Below are positions 1 to 6,824 of a stretch of 40,094 bases of DNA, one piece after another; the first letter of the stretch is position 1, and each line of letters starts with the position of its first letter. Source of the DNA: Deltaproteobacteria bacterium (GTDB lineage Bacteria > Desulfobacterota > Desulfobaccia > Desulfobaccales > 0-14-0-80-60-11); assembly GCA_016875015.1 (NCBI GenBank), contig VGSJ01000021.1, positions 1-40,094 of the forward strand, read 5' to 3'. A program made the position numbers and the translations under genes. The notes under the pieces are model-generated. The model saw only the letters and a program-made list of their open reading frames with translations. It was not told the origin of the DNA and searched no databases.

Positions 1-179
1 TTCGGTCCTAAATTTTTTTTGAAATGCCAGGAGGCTCAGGTTTTCTTGTTGCACAATATTTGCTCCATTTAGCTAATTATTTTGGTAAATTATAGCTTAT
101 TTTAGGAGCAATGGCAATAAGCATATTTATAAAATGATTAACCAAAAATTTTTTAGTAAAGAATAAATTGCTATAATCA
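1..179. other. AT-rich upstream region, no gene seen
   Basis: This stretch is markedly AT-rich compared with the gene that follows. No reading frame of note was seen. A TATAAT box lies at 172-177 but only 2 bases before the ATG at 180, so it cannot serve as the -10 element of a normal leadered transcript for that start. Confidence 0.5.
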
Positions 180-788
180 ATGAGCCACTCCCTATCTCCA
201 ACCTTCTACCGCCTGGGCCGCTGGCTGACCCGGCAAACCATCGGTCGGTTCTTCACCCTGCGGGTGGAGGGCCTGGAGCACCTGCCGGCCCGGGGTCCCG
301 CGATTATCTGCCCCAAGCACCAGCGCTGGGAAGACATCCCGGTCATGGGCATGGCCCTGCCCCCGCCGCCCCACTATATCGCCAAAGTGGAACTGTTCCA
401 GCAGCCGGTGGTGCGGGAGTTGCTGGGGGCCATGGGCGGGGTGCCGGTGGACCGGCAAAACCCCCGGGCGACGCTGTCGTCCTTCCGGCGCCTGCTGCCG
501 CTTTTGACCAAGGGGGCTTTCATCGTGGTGTTCCCCGAAGGCACTTACTTTTCAGGCCGGGTCGGCCCCGGCAAACACCGCCTGATCCAGCTGCTCTTGA
601 AGCTGCAAGGGCAGGAGGGGTTGGGGTTCCTGCCCTTTGTTCCCGTGGGGGTGGCTTATGAGCCCCGGGCCTGGGGCTCTACGGCGCACGTCAAACTGGG
701 GCCGCCGCTAGTGGCCCCCGGCCCGCGCCAGGCCCAGGCCCTGACGGACGCCCTCATGGCGCGCATCGCCCGGCTGTCGGGGGTCTGA
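180..788 (+). CDS. 1-acyl-glycerol-3-phosphate acyltransferase-like (PlsC family)
   Basis: The 202 aa product belongs to the lysophospholipid acyltransferase family, which moves an acyl group onto lysophosphatidate or a related acceptor at the inner face of the cytoplasmic membrane. The catalytic HX4D motif is visible at residues 47-52 (H47, D52), and the substrate-binding FPEGT motif is at 118-122. A conserved GGVPVDR-type block lies between them. Length fits compact members of the family. No Shine-Dalgarno sequence precedes the ATG at 180, and no better in-frame start was seen, so the start is uncertain. The exact acceptor (lysophosphatidate or another lipid) cannot be told from sequence. 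It is followed by a non-coding, repeat-bearing gap rather than by an operon partner. Confidence 0.88.
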   Translation: MSHSLSPTFYRLGRWLTRQTIGRFFTLRVEGLEHLPARGPAIICPKHQRWEDIPVMGMALPPPPHYIAKVELFQQPVVRELLGAMGGVPVDRQNPRATLSSFRRLLPLLTKGAFIVVFPEGTYFSGRVGPGKHRLIQLLLKLQGQEGLGFLPFVPVGVAYEPRAWGSTAHVKLGPPLVAPGPRQAQALTDALMARIARLSGV

Positions 789-860
789 CTCACCGGCCCC
801 TCAAAAAATTTTCCATAAAAATGGCTGACATGGGGTGATTTCTGCGGGGAAAGCCTTATT

Positions 861-932
861 CTTTGGCCAGGTGAATGTGGAACAGCCGCCCTCGGCTGTT
901 CTTGGCCAAAGAAATGGTGCGCAGTGCGCACC
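861..932. repeat. Nested hairpin plus perfect palindrome
   Basis: Two inverted repeats are nested: CTTTGGCCA (861-869) pairs with TGGCCAAAG (903-911), and GAACAGCCG (880-888) pairs with CGGCTGTTC (893-901). A perfect 8-1-8 palindrome follows at 916-932 (GGTGCGCA, G, TGCGCACC). Sixteen bases of the palindrome and its right flank recur at 14776-14791. No poly-T tract follows, so this looks like a dispersed repeat rather than a terminator. Confidence 0.7.
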
Positions 933-1004
933 CTGATCTGATGGAATTTCGGGCTTCCGTTCATCCCATATATAGTGGCCTGGTGAGTCAACCGGATAGC
1001 CCCA
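933..1004 (+). repeat. 72-bp dispersed repeat, copy A
   Basis: This block matches 23462-23533 in reverse complement at 70 of 72 positions by hand alignment. In the other copy it forms one end of a MITE-like element with terminal inverted repeats. Here it is a solitary end: no matching opposite end was found to the left. It sits directly upstream of the microprotein genes at 1046 and 1161. Confidence 0.8.
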
Positions 1005-1019
1005 TTTCGTAATTTTCGT

Positions 1020-1045
1020 AAGAGGTGATCCCAAGAGGTGATCCC
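1020..1045 (+). repeat. Tandem 13-bp duplication carrying the ribosome binding site
   Basis: AAGAGGTGATCCC is present twice head to tail (1020-1032 and 1033-1045), ending exactly at the ATG at 1046. Each unit holds an AGAGGTGA Shine-Dalgarno sequence, so the gene has two candidate ribosome binding sites, the nearer one at a normal distance. Confidence 0.85.
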
Positions 1046-1156
1046 ATGAAAAAAGGCTGGCAATTTCTGTCGCGGGGATGGTGGGTGGTGCATTTCCTGG
1101 GGTTTACCCTGGTCTATACCGCCGGGCGCCTGACCGCGGCGCTCATGAGAGGGTAG
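1046..1156 (+). CDS. 36-aa membrane microprotein 1
   Basis: A short frame of 36 codons begins with ATG after a strong duplicated Shine-Dalgarno sequence. It has a basic N-terminus (MKKGWQFLSRG), one hydrophobic segment at about residues 12-25 and a short basic tail. It shares the pattern G-W-x-x-x-H-x-x-x-x-x-L-V-x-x-x-G with the next gene, which starts 4 bases after its stop codon. The shared pattern suggests that the two are paralogues or subunits of one membrane complex. No family was recognised. Alternatives are a leader peptide or a non-coding frame; the ribosome binding site, spacing and paired motif argue for translation. Confidence 0.6.
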   Translation: MKKGWQFLSRGWWVVHFLGFTLVYTAGRLTAALMRG

Positions 1157-1160
1157 GCCG

Positions 1161-1268
1161 ATGAACCGCTGGCTTCCCCACGTGCTGTTTCCCCGGCCCG
1201 GCTGGTTTATCCTGCACGCCATCGTCATCGTCCTGGTGTTCCTGCTGGGCTACTCAGTGAAGTTTTAG
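1161..1268 (+). CDS. 35-aa membrane microprotein 2
   Basis: This 35-codon frame encodes an amphipathic N-terminus (MNRWLPHVLFPRP), a single hydrophobic helix at about residues 15-30 and a short tail ending VKF. The GW...H.....LV...G pattern matches that of the preceding microprotein, with W and H at the same spacing. It lies 4 bases after the stop of the first microprotein, and its stop is 1 base before the GTG of the next gene, so the three are probably translated as one unit. Function is unknown. The His at the start of the helix could bind a metal or haem, but this is speculation. Confidence 0.6.
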   Translation: MNRWLPHVLFPRPGWFILHAIVIVLVFLLGYSVKF

Positions 1269-1269
1269 G

Positions 1270-1689
1270 GTGAACCCCGTGACCACCCAACGCCCCGCCC
1301 TCTGGGTGGCCCTGGTGTCTCTGGCCCTGGGCGCCACCCTGCTGCATTACCGGATTCACCCCCCGAAGGACCTAACGTATCTGTGGCCCAACCTCTTTTC
1401 CTTGATCGACCTGGTCCTGGTGAGCGCCTTGTTCCGGTTCCGGGGCGCGGCGCTTTTGGGCCTCTTGCTCAACAGCTTCCTGGCCTTCCTGGGGATCATG
1501 ATGATGGCGGATTACTCCTTCTCCGCCACCCTGGCGGGCCAAGTGAAGGTTATGCCGGGCGTCAACTTCTTCGGCTGGCTGCTGCACACCACCTTCCCGT
1601 ATATCATGATCGCCCTGGCCGACTTCCTGACGGGCCTGGCCCTCTACCGGGCTATCCTGGCGGAGAAGTCAGTGGTCAGTAGTCAGTAG
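1270..1689 (+). CDS. Small four-helix membrane protein, unknown function
   Basis: The 139 aa product starts at a GTG immediately after the microprotein stop. It shows about four hydrophobic segments (near residues 10-26, 40-58, 60-80 and 100-128) separated by short polar loops. No family or catalytic motif was recognised. Tight spacing to the two microproteins suggests one transcript and perhaps one membrane complex. The last codons and the stop lie inside a heptanucleotide tandem repeat (1667-1694), so the C-terminal residues EKSVVSSQ may be repeat-derived and differ between strains. Confidence 0.7.
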   Translation: MNPVTTQRPALWVALVSLALGATLLHYRIHPPKDLTYLWPNLFSLIDLVLVSALFRFRGAALLGLLLNSFLAFLGIMMMADYSFSATLAGQVKVMPGVNFFGWLLHTTFPYIMIALADFLTGLALYRAILAEKSVVSSQ

Positions 1690-1728
1690 TCAGTTATTTT
1701 TTCTGGCAACTGGCAACCGGCAACTGAC
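1667..1728. repeat. Two adjacent heptanucleotide arrays with a hairpin
   Basis: Four tandem copies of RGTCAGT occupy 1667-1694 and three copies of CYGGCAA occupy 1703-1723. GTCAGTT (1689-1695) can pair with AACTGAC (1722-1728) across a long loop that holds a T6 run. The site lies between convergent gene ends and might act as a weak bidirectional terminator, but it mainly resembles short tandemly repeated repetitive sequences. A similar array lies on the other side of thiDN at 3146-3169. Confidence 0.75.
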
Positions 1729-3078
1729 TTACAGCTTCCCTGCCGCCTGCAGGGCGTTTTTCAGGGCCAGGGCCTTTGCCGCCACGGACATGGGGGTGGG
1801 TCCCAGGATGCGGATCATGGGTTCCTTGCCAAACTCGCCCCGGTCGTAGATCAGGTCCGGGGGCGGCTCGCCGGGCTTGAGGACCGAGGCCACGCCCCAG
1901 GTCAGGGCGCCGCCTTCCCGGGCTTTGACCTCCGGGGGTTCGGCGTTGCGGTCAAAGCTGGCCACCCGCAGGTGGAGCAGGGGCGCCAGGTCATCGACGC
2001 CTTCGAAGAATTTGACGTTCATGGCGCTCCTGAGCTCCGGGTGGGTGGTCATGGCGGTGAGGATGATGGCGCTGATGTGGCTGGAGGCGCCGAAGGCCGG
2101 CGGCGCCGGAATCAGCAGGCCCTGGGGGCCGCGGCGGAGCCGCCCGGGGAAGGCGGCCACGTCCCGGGGCCCCTCCGGGTAAGGGGTGGCGTACCCGAGG
2201 TTGGACATGACTTCCGGGATGAGGGGCTCGATTCCTTCTTTCTCCAGGCGGGCCGCGGCCGTCTGCAACGCGGCCAGGACTTCCAGGCGGGCCAGGTCCC
2301 GGGCGAAGGGGGCGTAGGGGTTCACCGGGCCGGCGCCCCGTCCCAGGGACAATCCGTACTTGAGAGCCTGGGCCGTGAGCTCCCGGGCCCGGTTCACCGT
2401 TTCCGGCGCCGACAGACCCTGGGCCAGGCCGGCGGCGCAGGCCGAGGCCAGAAGGCAGCCGGAGCCGTGGTGATTCGGCGCCACCAGGCGCACGCCGGGC
2501 AGGTGGTAGACGTTTTTGCCGTCGGTGAGCACGTCCACCGGCTCCCCCGGCAGGTGACCGCCTTTGGCCAGGACCCAGCGGGGGCCCATATCCTTGAGGC
2601 GCCGCGCCGCCTTTTCCAGGTCTTCGGGGGTCTTTACCTCAAGCCCGGCAAGCCGGGCGGCTTCCGGGGCGTTGGGGGTGATAAGGTAGGCCAAGGGGAA
2701 CAGCTCTTCCGTCAGCCTTTCGATGCCGGCCGCCGTGAGCAGCGGGAAGCCGCCGCCCGCGGCCAGAACCGGGTCCAGCACCAGGGGCGCGTCTAAACCC
2801 TTCAACCTTTCGGCCACGGTGCGGACCAGCGCCGGCGTGGCCAGCATCCCCACCTTGACCGCAGCCACGGGGAAATCGCTCAGCACCGCGTCCAGCTGCG
2901 CGGCCACCACTTCGGGGGCCACCGGGTGGACCGCCTTTACCCCCTGGCTGTTCTGGACGGTGAGGGCGGTGACCACCGTGAGGCCGTAGGCCCCCAGGAG
3001 GGTGGCCGCCTTCAAATCCTGTTGCAGGCCCGCCCCGGCGCCCGGGTCGGAGCCGGCGATAATCAGCACCGTTTTCAT
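1729..3078 (-). CDS. thiDN: Bifunctional HMP/HMP-P kinase - thiamine-phosphate synthase (ThiD-ThiN)
   Basis: The 449 aa protein fuses two steps of thiamine synthesis in the cytoplasm. Residues 1-260 are the ribokinase-fold ThiD domain, which phosphorylates hydroxymethylpyrimidine twice: an IAGSDPGAGAG start (7-17), the QNSQGV substrate block (42-47), and the anion-hole GSGC at 205-208 where GTGC is usual. Residues from about 275 to 445 form a ThiN domain, which joins HMP-PP to the thiazole phosphate in place of ThiE; recognisable parts are the SNLGYATPYP and VKFFEGVDD-like blocks. No TPP riboswitch was seen in the 94 bases upstream, which contain an A-rich heptamer array. It is the last gene of the minus-strand run. 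Fusion of ThiD with ThiN is known in archaea and some bacteria. Confidence 0.93.
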   Translation of the reverse strand: MKTVLIIAGSDPGAGAGLQQDLKAATLLGAYGLTVVTALTVQNSQGVKAVHPVAPEVVAAQLDAVLSDFPVAAVKVGMLATPALVRTVAERLKGLDAPLVLDPVLAAGGGFPLLTAAGIERLTEELFPLAYLITPNAPEAARLAGLEVKTPEDLEKAARRLKDMGPRWVLAKGGHLPGEPVDVLTDGKNVYHLPGVRLVAPNHHGSGCLLASACAAGLAQGLSAPETVNRARELTAQALKYGLSLGRGAGPVNPYAPFARDLARLEVLAALQTAAARLEKEGIEPLIPEVMSNLGYATPYPEGPRDVAAFPGRLRRGPQGLLIPAPPAFGASSHISAIILTAMTTHPELRSAMNVKFFEGVDDLAPLLHLRVASFDRNAEPPEVKAREGGALTWGVASVLKPGEPPPDLIYDRGEFGKEPMIRILGPTPMSVAAKALALKNALQAAGKL

Positions 3079-3145
3079 GAGTTAGGCCATTTGCCCTTTC
3101 ACATCCAACCAACCAGTAACTTATGGATAGTTTATTTTATTTTAA

Positions 3146-3169
3146 CCGAAAACTGAAAACCGAAAACGG
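3146..3169. repeat. Heptanucleotide array upstream of thiDN
   Basis: Three tandem heptamers CCGAAAA, CTGAAAA and CCGAAAA, then CGG, lie between the phosphotransferase gene and thiDN. The consensus CYGAAAA resembles the CYGGCAA array at 1703-1723 on the other side of thiDN. Confidence 0.7.
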
Positions 3170-3172
3170 TAT

Positions 3173-4168
3173 TTAAAGCCTCCGGTCATGAGCCAGGCAG
3201 CGCCTGGCTTCGGCCACCAGTTCCCGGCGGTAGTCCCAAGTGAGATAGAGGTTCCGGGCGATGCGAAGCTCCGCCAGGGCCATGTAACAGGGGTTGAGGC
3301 TGAAGAGTCGCTGAGTCAAAGCGGGATCAAGCCCCGCGGCCGCCAGGTACATCCGGAAAAAATGCCCGATGGCCTTTTCGGACCCGCTAAAATCCGAGGT
3401 GCGCCAGCCCCAGGCATGCTTCAGTTCCCCGGCCACCCAGGACAGGTCCCAGAGGCGGTCGCCGATTCGAAGCCGCTCCAGGTCCAGGGCCACGGCCCGC
3501 CCGTTGGGGAAAAGAAAGTTGGTGGGGGTGGCATCGCCGTGAATGAGCACCTGCCGGTCGGAAAATTTTTGAAAGCGGGTCTCCCAGGCGGCGCGCTCAC
3601 CCTCCAGGGCCAGACGGTCCTCCCGGTTCAACAGCCCGGCTTCCAGCAACTGGGCCATCACCTTATCCAGGTAAGCCAGGGCGGGCTCGGGCGAAACCGG
3701 CAGAGCCGGGACCGGCCGGGAGTGAAAAAAGGCCAGCAAGTGCGCCAGTTTTTCCAGGCCCCGGAAGAGGGGCGCCGGGTCTCCGTGGACGCAGGCCTTG
3801 AGCAAGAGGTGATCCAGGTCCGGGCCGGGCACGGCTTCCAGGAGGAGCCCCAGGGACCTCTCGGGCCAGCGGCCCAGGAGCCGGGGCGCCAGGCCGCAGC
3901 CATTTCCCAGACCCAGGGCGGGGAGCTGCAGATAGTGGTCATATTCCCGGGCCAGGCTCCAATCAGCGGAAACCCGGGGGGGATAGGCGGAGAAGAATTT
4001 CCCCACCACCGCGTAGTCGCCGCCGGGGAAGGTGAAGCGCCGGACTTGGCGGGACGAAGGCAACGGTTCGACGAAAACCTCCCCGGCCGGGGGCCGGAAA
4101 CCGGCCTCGGCTCCCACCAGGCGCCTCAAGGCCCGGGCCAGGGGATCAGCTTCGGCCAGGCGGTTCAT
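3173..4168 (-). CDS. Aminoglycoside phosphotransferase-fold kinase
   Basis: The 331 aa protein has the protein-kinase-like fold of the APH/choline kinase family, which phosphorylates small hydroxylated molecules with ATP. The catalytic-loop motif HGD is at 210-212 with N217, and the metal-binding Asp of the LDLE block is at D229. A possible ATP-binding lysine is K57. Substrate cannot be predicted; relatives act on sugars, methylthioribose, homoserine or choline, and resistance is not implied. The ATG overlaps the stop of the activase gene by 4 bases (ATGA), so the two are translationally coupled. That ties this kinase to the 2-hydroxyacyl-CoA dehydratase-type module by position only. Confidence 0.82.
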   Translation of the reverse strand: MNRLAEADPLARALRRLVGAEAGFRPPAGEVFVEPLPSSRQVRRFTFPGGDYAVVGKFFSAYPPRVSADWSLAREYDHYLQLPALGLGNGCGLAPRLLGRWPERSLGLLLEAVPGPDLDHLLLKACVHGDPAPLFRGLEKLAHLLAFFHSRPVPALPVSPEPALAYLDKVMAQLLEAGLLNREDRLALEGERAAWETRFQKFSDRQVLIHGDATPTNFLFPNGRAVALDLERLRIGDRLWDLSWVAGELKHAWGWRTSDFSGSEKAIGHFFRMYLAAAGLDPALTQRLFSLNPCYMALAELRIARNLYLTWDYRRELVAEARRCLAHDRRL

Positions 4169-5019
4169 GGCCTTTCCCGGACCAACACCCGGCCCGCCTC
4201 AAGGGCGCAGCCCAGGGCGCCGTTGAATTGGGGATAGGGCGGCACCCTGACCTGAAAATCTCCCTGGTCCCCCAGGAGCTTAACCACGGCCCGGTTTTTG
4301 GCCACGCCCCCCACAAAGACCAGGGTGGGGCAGCGGTAGCGGCACACCATGGCCAGGGCCCGGCGGGCCACCGAGGCGTTGACCCCCGCGGCGATCCGGG
4401 CGGGGTCCAACCCTTCCAGGAGGTGACCCACCAGTTCGGTCTCCCCAAAAATGGCGCAGGTTTGGGAGATGTCCGCCGGGTCCTGCCAGCACCCGGCAAA
4501 GTCCGTGAGGGGCATCTGGAGAAACCGGGCCATGTTTTCCAGGTAGCGCCCGGTGCCCGCGGCACAACGGTCGTTGGTGAGGAAATCGAACACCCGGCCC
4601 TCCCGGATATAGAGGACCTTGGTGTCCTGGCCCCCCATCTCCAACAGGATGAAGTGGTCCAGGCCCGTGACGAACCGGGCCCCCAGGAAGTGCGCCCGGA
4701 TCTCAGTGATGGTGGGAAAATGGGCTTTAAGAAGATTCTTGCCGTACCCCGTGGCCACCAGCGCCTCCGGGGGGGCCAGCCCCAGCCGCCCCCAATCGAT
4801 CCGCACCTCCCCCTCAAAGCGCACCAGATAATCCCGATAGAAACTGATGCTGTCCAACTGCCGCCGCCCCCAGCCCCCTGGCGCCCGGGCATACACCAAC
4901 TTCACCGCCCGGCTGCCGAAGTCCAGGCCGTAGGTTGAACTTTGAGAAGTACGGGGGGAGGGGTCAGATCCCCCCGGTCCCTGGTCCTCCCCCCAAATTC
5001 TTCTAAGGCCGCAGGACAT
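4165..5019 (-). CDS. 2-hydroxyacyl-CoA dehydratase activase (HgdC/BadF/BadG family)
   Basis: This ASKHA-fold ATPase uses ATP hydrolysis to push a low-potential electron from its [4Fe-4S] cluster into a partner reductase or dehydratase. In the 284 aa form the phosphate-1 loop GLDFGS is at 31-36, the ATGYGK block at 89-94 and GGQD at 129-132. The two cysteines that bridge the cluster across the homodimer are C152 in DRCAAGTG and C188 in TCAIFGETE. ATG 5019 was chosen because GGAGG stands 9 bases upstream; a TTG two codons earlier is the alternative. The first 28 or so residues are an unusual Pro/Gly/Ser-rich extension before the fold. The gene start overlaps the end of the dehydratase-like gene, its likely redox partner. 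Confidence 0.92.
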   Translation of the reverse strand: MSCGLRRIWGEDQGPGGSDPSPRTSQSSTYGLDFGSRAVKLVYARAPGGWGRRQLDSISFYRDYLVRFEGEVRIDWGRLGLAPPEALVATGYGKNLLKAHFPTITEIRAHFLGARFVTGLDHFILLEMGGQDTKVLYIREGRVFDFLTNDRCAAGTGRYLENMARFLQMPLTDFAGCWQDPADISQTCAIFGETELVGHLLEGLDPARIAAGVNASVARRALAMVCRYRCPTLVFVGGVAKNRAVVKLLGDQGDFQVRVPPYPQFNGALGCALEAGRVLVRERP

Positions 5020-6013
5020 CGACAAAGGCCTCCAGGCGCATGCGGGTGCGGGAATCGAGGGCGGTGGGGCGATCCCCTTCGATGGTCAGGAGGGGCACGT
5101 TCAGGTGATCCCGGAGGAATTGATCGAACATCTGGCGGAAGCAGAAGCTCTGGGTGTAGTGCACCAGGCCGTCCAGGCGGCGGGTGGCCACGGCCTCCTT
5201 CAGGTCCGCCAGGCGGCCCCCGATGTCGTAGGGATAGGTATAGCGCAGGTATTGCGCCACCAGGTCCGGGCTCGCATCGGGCATGCTGAACTGCCGGGGG
5301 AACTCATGGAAGACCACGGCGGCGCCCAGTTCCTCCAGATAGGGCCACAGATCGGTCAAGATGGGCGGGATGCCGGCAAACCCCAGGCGCACCCGGCCAT
5401 CAGCGGCAGGGGGACGTTGTGCCGCCTCCTTCAGGAAAGCCGTCAGGCGTTGTTCGTAGGCGGTAAGGTCCGAGGCGAAATCCGAGCTCGAGATGAGCCA
5501 CTGGAAATTCTCCCGGCCATTCACCTGGCCGGTCTCCCAGGTGAGACGGTCCAGGCGGCGCAGTTGGCGGCGCACGGGGGTCAGGCGGGCCTGCATCCGG
5601 GCCACCGCGCCGGGGTCGGCGCCCAGGCGATCCATCAAGGCGCTGATTTCCCGGGCCAGTTGTTCCCGGTCCCGGGGATAGGGGAACTTGAAGTGGATGA
5701 CCTCTATCCCCTCCGCGGCAAGGATTTCCCCCAACGCCTGGGTATTGGAGCAGTCCCCCTGGCAGGCGGCGATGACCGTCTGGATTTCAGGGTGGGCCTG
5801 GAGCGCGGCGTAGATCCCCTTGATCCAGGCGCAGAGGGTGCGGGGAAAGCCGGCGGCTTCCGCCTGGCTCACCCGGGCCAGGGCTAACGGGTCGGCAATG
5901 AACAAATTGTTCAGGTCCACCGGGGTCAGGCCCGCAGCCAGCACCACCTCCACCGGGATGGTGGTGGTCAGGCCCACCTTCGCGCCCGGGGCGAAAGGCG
6001 CGGGTTGGCGCAT
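5003..6013 (-). CDS. 2-hydroxyacyl-CoA dehydratase family subunit (HgdB/YjiM-like)
   Basis: The 336 aa protein belongs to the 2-hydroxyglutaryl-CoA dehydratase D-component family. Typical blocks are the N-terminal PVEVVLAAGLTPVDLNN segment and the C-terminal TIEGDRP...TRMRLEAFVD segment. Only four cysteines are present (C61, C84, C88, C291 from the ATG), at positions expected for cluster ligands. Four ligands suit one [4Fe-4S] cluster; the related double-cubane proteins need six. It stands alone without the second subunit of classical heterodimeric dehydratases and is followed by its activase, as in yjiM-yjiL. A TTG at 6025 would give four more residues and abut the MgtC-like stop. The reaction is unknown: dehydration of a 2-hydroxyacyl-CoA or another ATP-driven low-potential reduction. 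Confidence 0.88.
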   Translation of the reverse strand: MRQPAPFAPGAKVGLTTTIPVEVVLAAGLTPVDLNNLFIADPLALARVSQAEAAGFPRTLCAWIKGIYAALQAHPEIQTVIAACQGDCSNTQALGEILAAEGIEVIHFKFPYPRDREQLAREISALMDRLGADPGAVARMQARLTPVRRQLRRLDRLTWETGQVNGRENFQWLISSSDFASDLTAYEQRLTAFLKEAAQRPPAADGRVRLGFAGIPPILTDLWPYLEELGAAVVFHEFPRQFSMPDASPDLVAQYLRYTYPYDIGGRLADLKEAVATRRLDGLVHYTQSFCFRQMFDQFLRDHLNVPLLTIEGDRPTALDSRTRMRLEAFVDVLRP

Positions 6014-6025
6014 TGCGTCACTCAA

Positions 6026-6730
6026 TTAAGGCACTTCGCCTTCCTGCAAGTGAACTTCCTGCAAGCCTTCGGTTTCGGAAAGGCTGCGGATCACCTGCTT
6101 GAAAATCACCGTATCCTTGCTCTGCAGGCGCAAGCGATAGGTCATCAGGTTACTGGGCGGCTCCAGGGTATAGTTGATGAACTGGATGCTGATGCGATGG
6201 CCTTTGAGGATCTGCCTGATATGGTCCAGGGGGTCCTCCGCCCCGTGATATTTCAAGGTCAGCATGGTGAACAGATCGTGGGCGAAGACCCTTTTTATGA
6301 GGCGCAGGACGTACAAGATAATCAGGCTGATCCCCGCGGCAAACAGGGCCGGGATGAGATACCCGGCGCCGATGGCCAGGCCGAGACCGGTGGCCAGCCA
6401 GAGGCCCGCGGCGGTGGTCAGGCCCCGCACCGAGCCTTTGCCGGTGATGATGGCGCCGGCCCCGAGAAAACCCATGCTGGCGATGGCATAGGAGGCGATC
6501 CGGGCGGGGTCCAGGCGGACCACCGATTGGTCCACGGCCAGATGCCGGTGGATTTCCTCCATTTCCAAAGACAGCATCATCATGAGGCAGGCGCCCACGG
6601 TGACCAGGATGAAGGTCCTGAGCCCCGCCGCCTGGCCGTGAGCCTCCCGTTCAAAGCCGATGGCCGCACCCACCGTCGCGGCGAGCATCAGCCGGGCCAG
6701 TTCCCAGGTGATATGGTGCAGGTCCCACAT
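6026..6730 (-). CDS. MgtC/SapB family membrane protein
   Basis: The 234 aa protein has an N-terminal MgtC-type membrane domain. The family blocks GAAIGFEREAHGQAAGLRT (about 21-39), the GFLGAGAI...V.GLTTAAGLW segment (about 92-113) and four to five hydrophobic helices are visible. A soluble C-terminal domain of about 80 residues follows, like the ACT-like domain of MgtC. Family members modulate F-type ATPase or Mg2+ homeostasis, or act as small transporters; the role here is not defined. An AAGGAG ribosome binding site precedes the ATG. Its stop abuts a TTG start option of the dehydratase-like gene, so the two are likely co-transcribed. Confidence 0.9.
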   Translation of the reverse strand: MWDLHHITWELARLMLAATVGAAIGFEREAHGQAAGLRTFILVTVGACLMMMLSLEMEEIHRHLAVDQSVVRLDPARIASYAIASMGFLGAGAIITGKGSVRGLTTAAGLWLATGLGLAIGAGYLIPALFAAGISLIILYVLRLIKRVFAHDLFTMLTLKYHGAEDPLDHIRQILKGHRISIQFINYTLEPPSNLMTYRLRLQSKDTVIFKQVIRSLSETEGLQEVHLQEGEVP

Positions 6731-6824
6731 AATCCGCTCCTTATAAGCGCCGATGGCATTGATCCCCGCAGAGCAGAGCGCCCCGGGGGGGTTGAGCCGG
6801 AAAGGGAAGGAGTCCAGGCCGCAT

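Noticed and set aside
656-1228. Long minus-strand frame through the plsC end and the repeat region
   Set aside because: It is antisense to plsC and the two microproteins and made largely of repeat DNA, with no recognisable domain.
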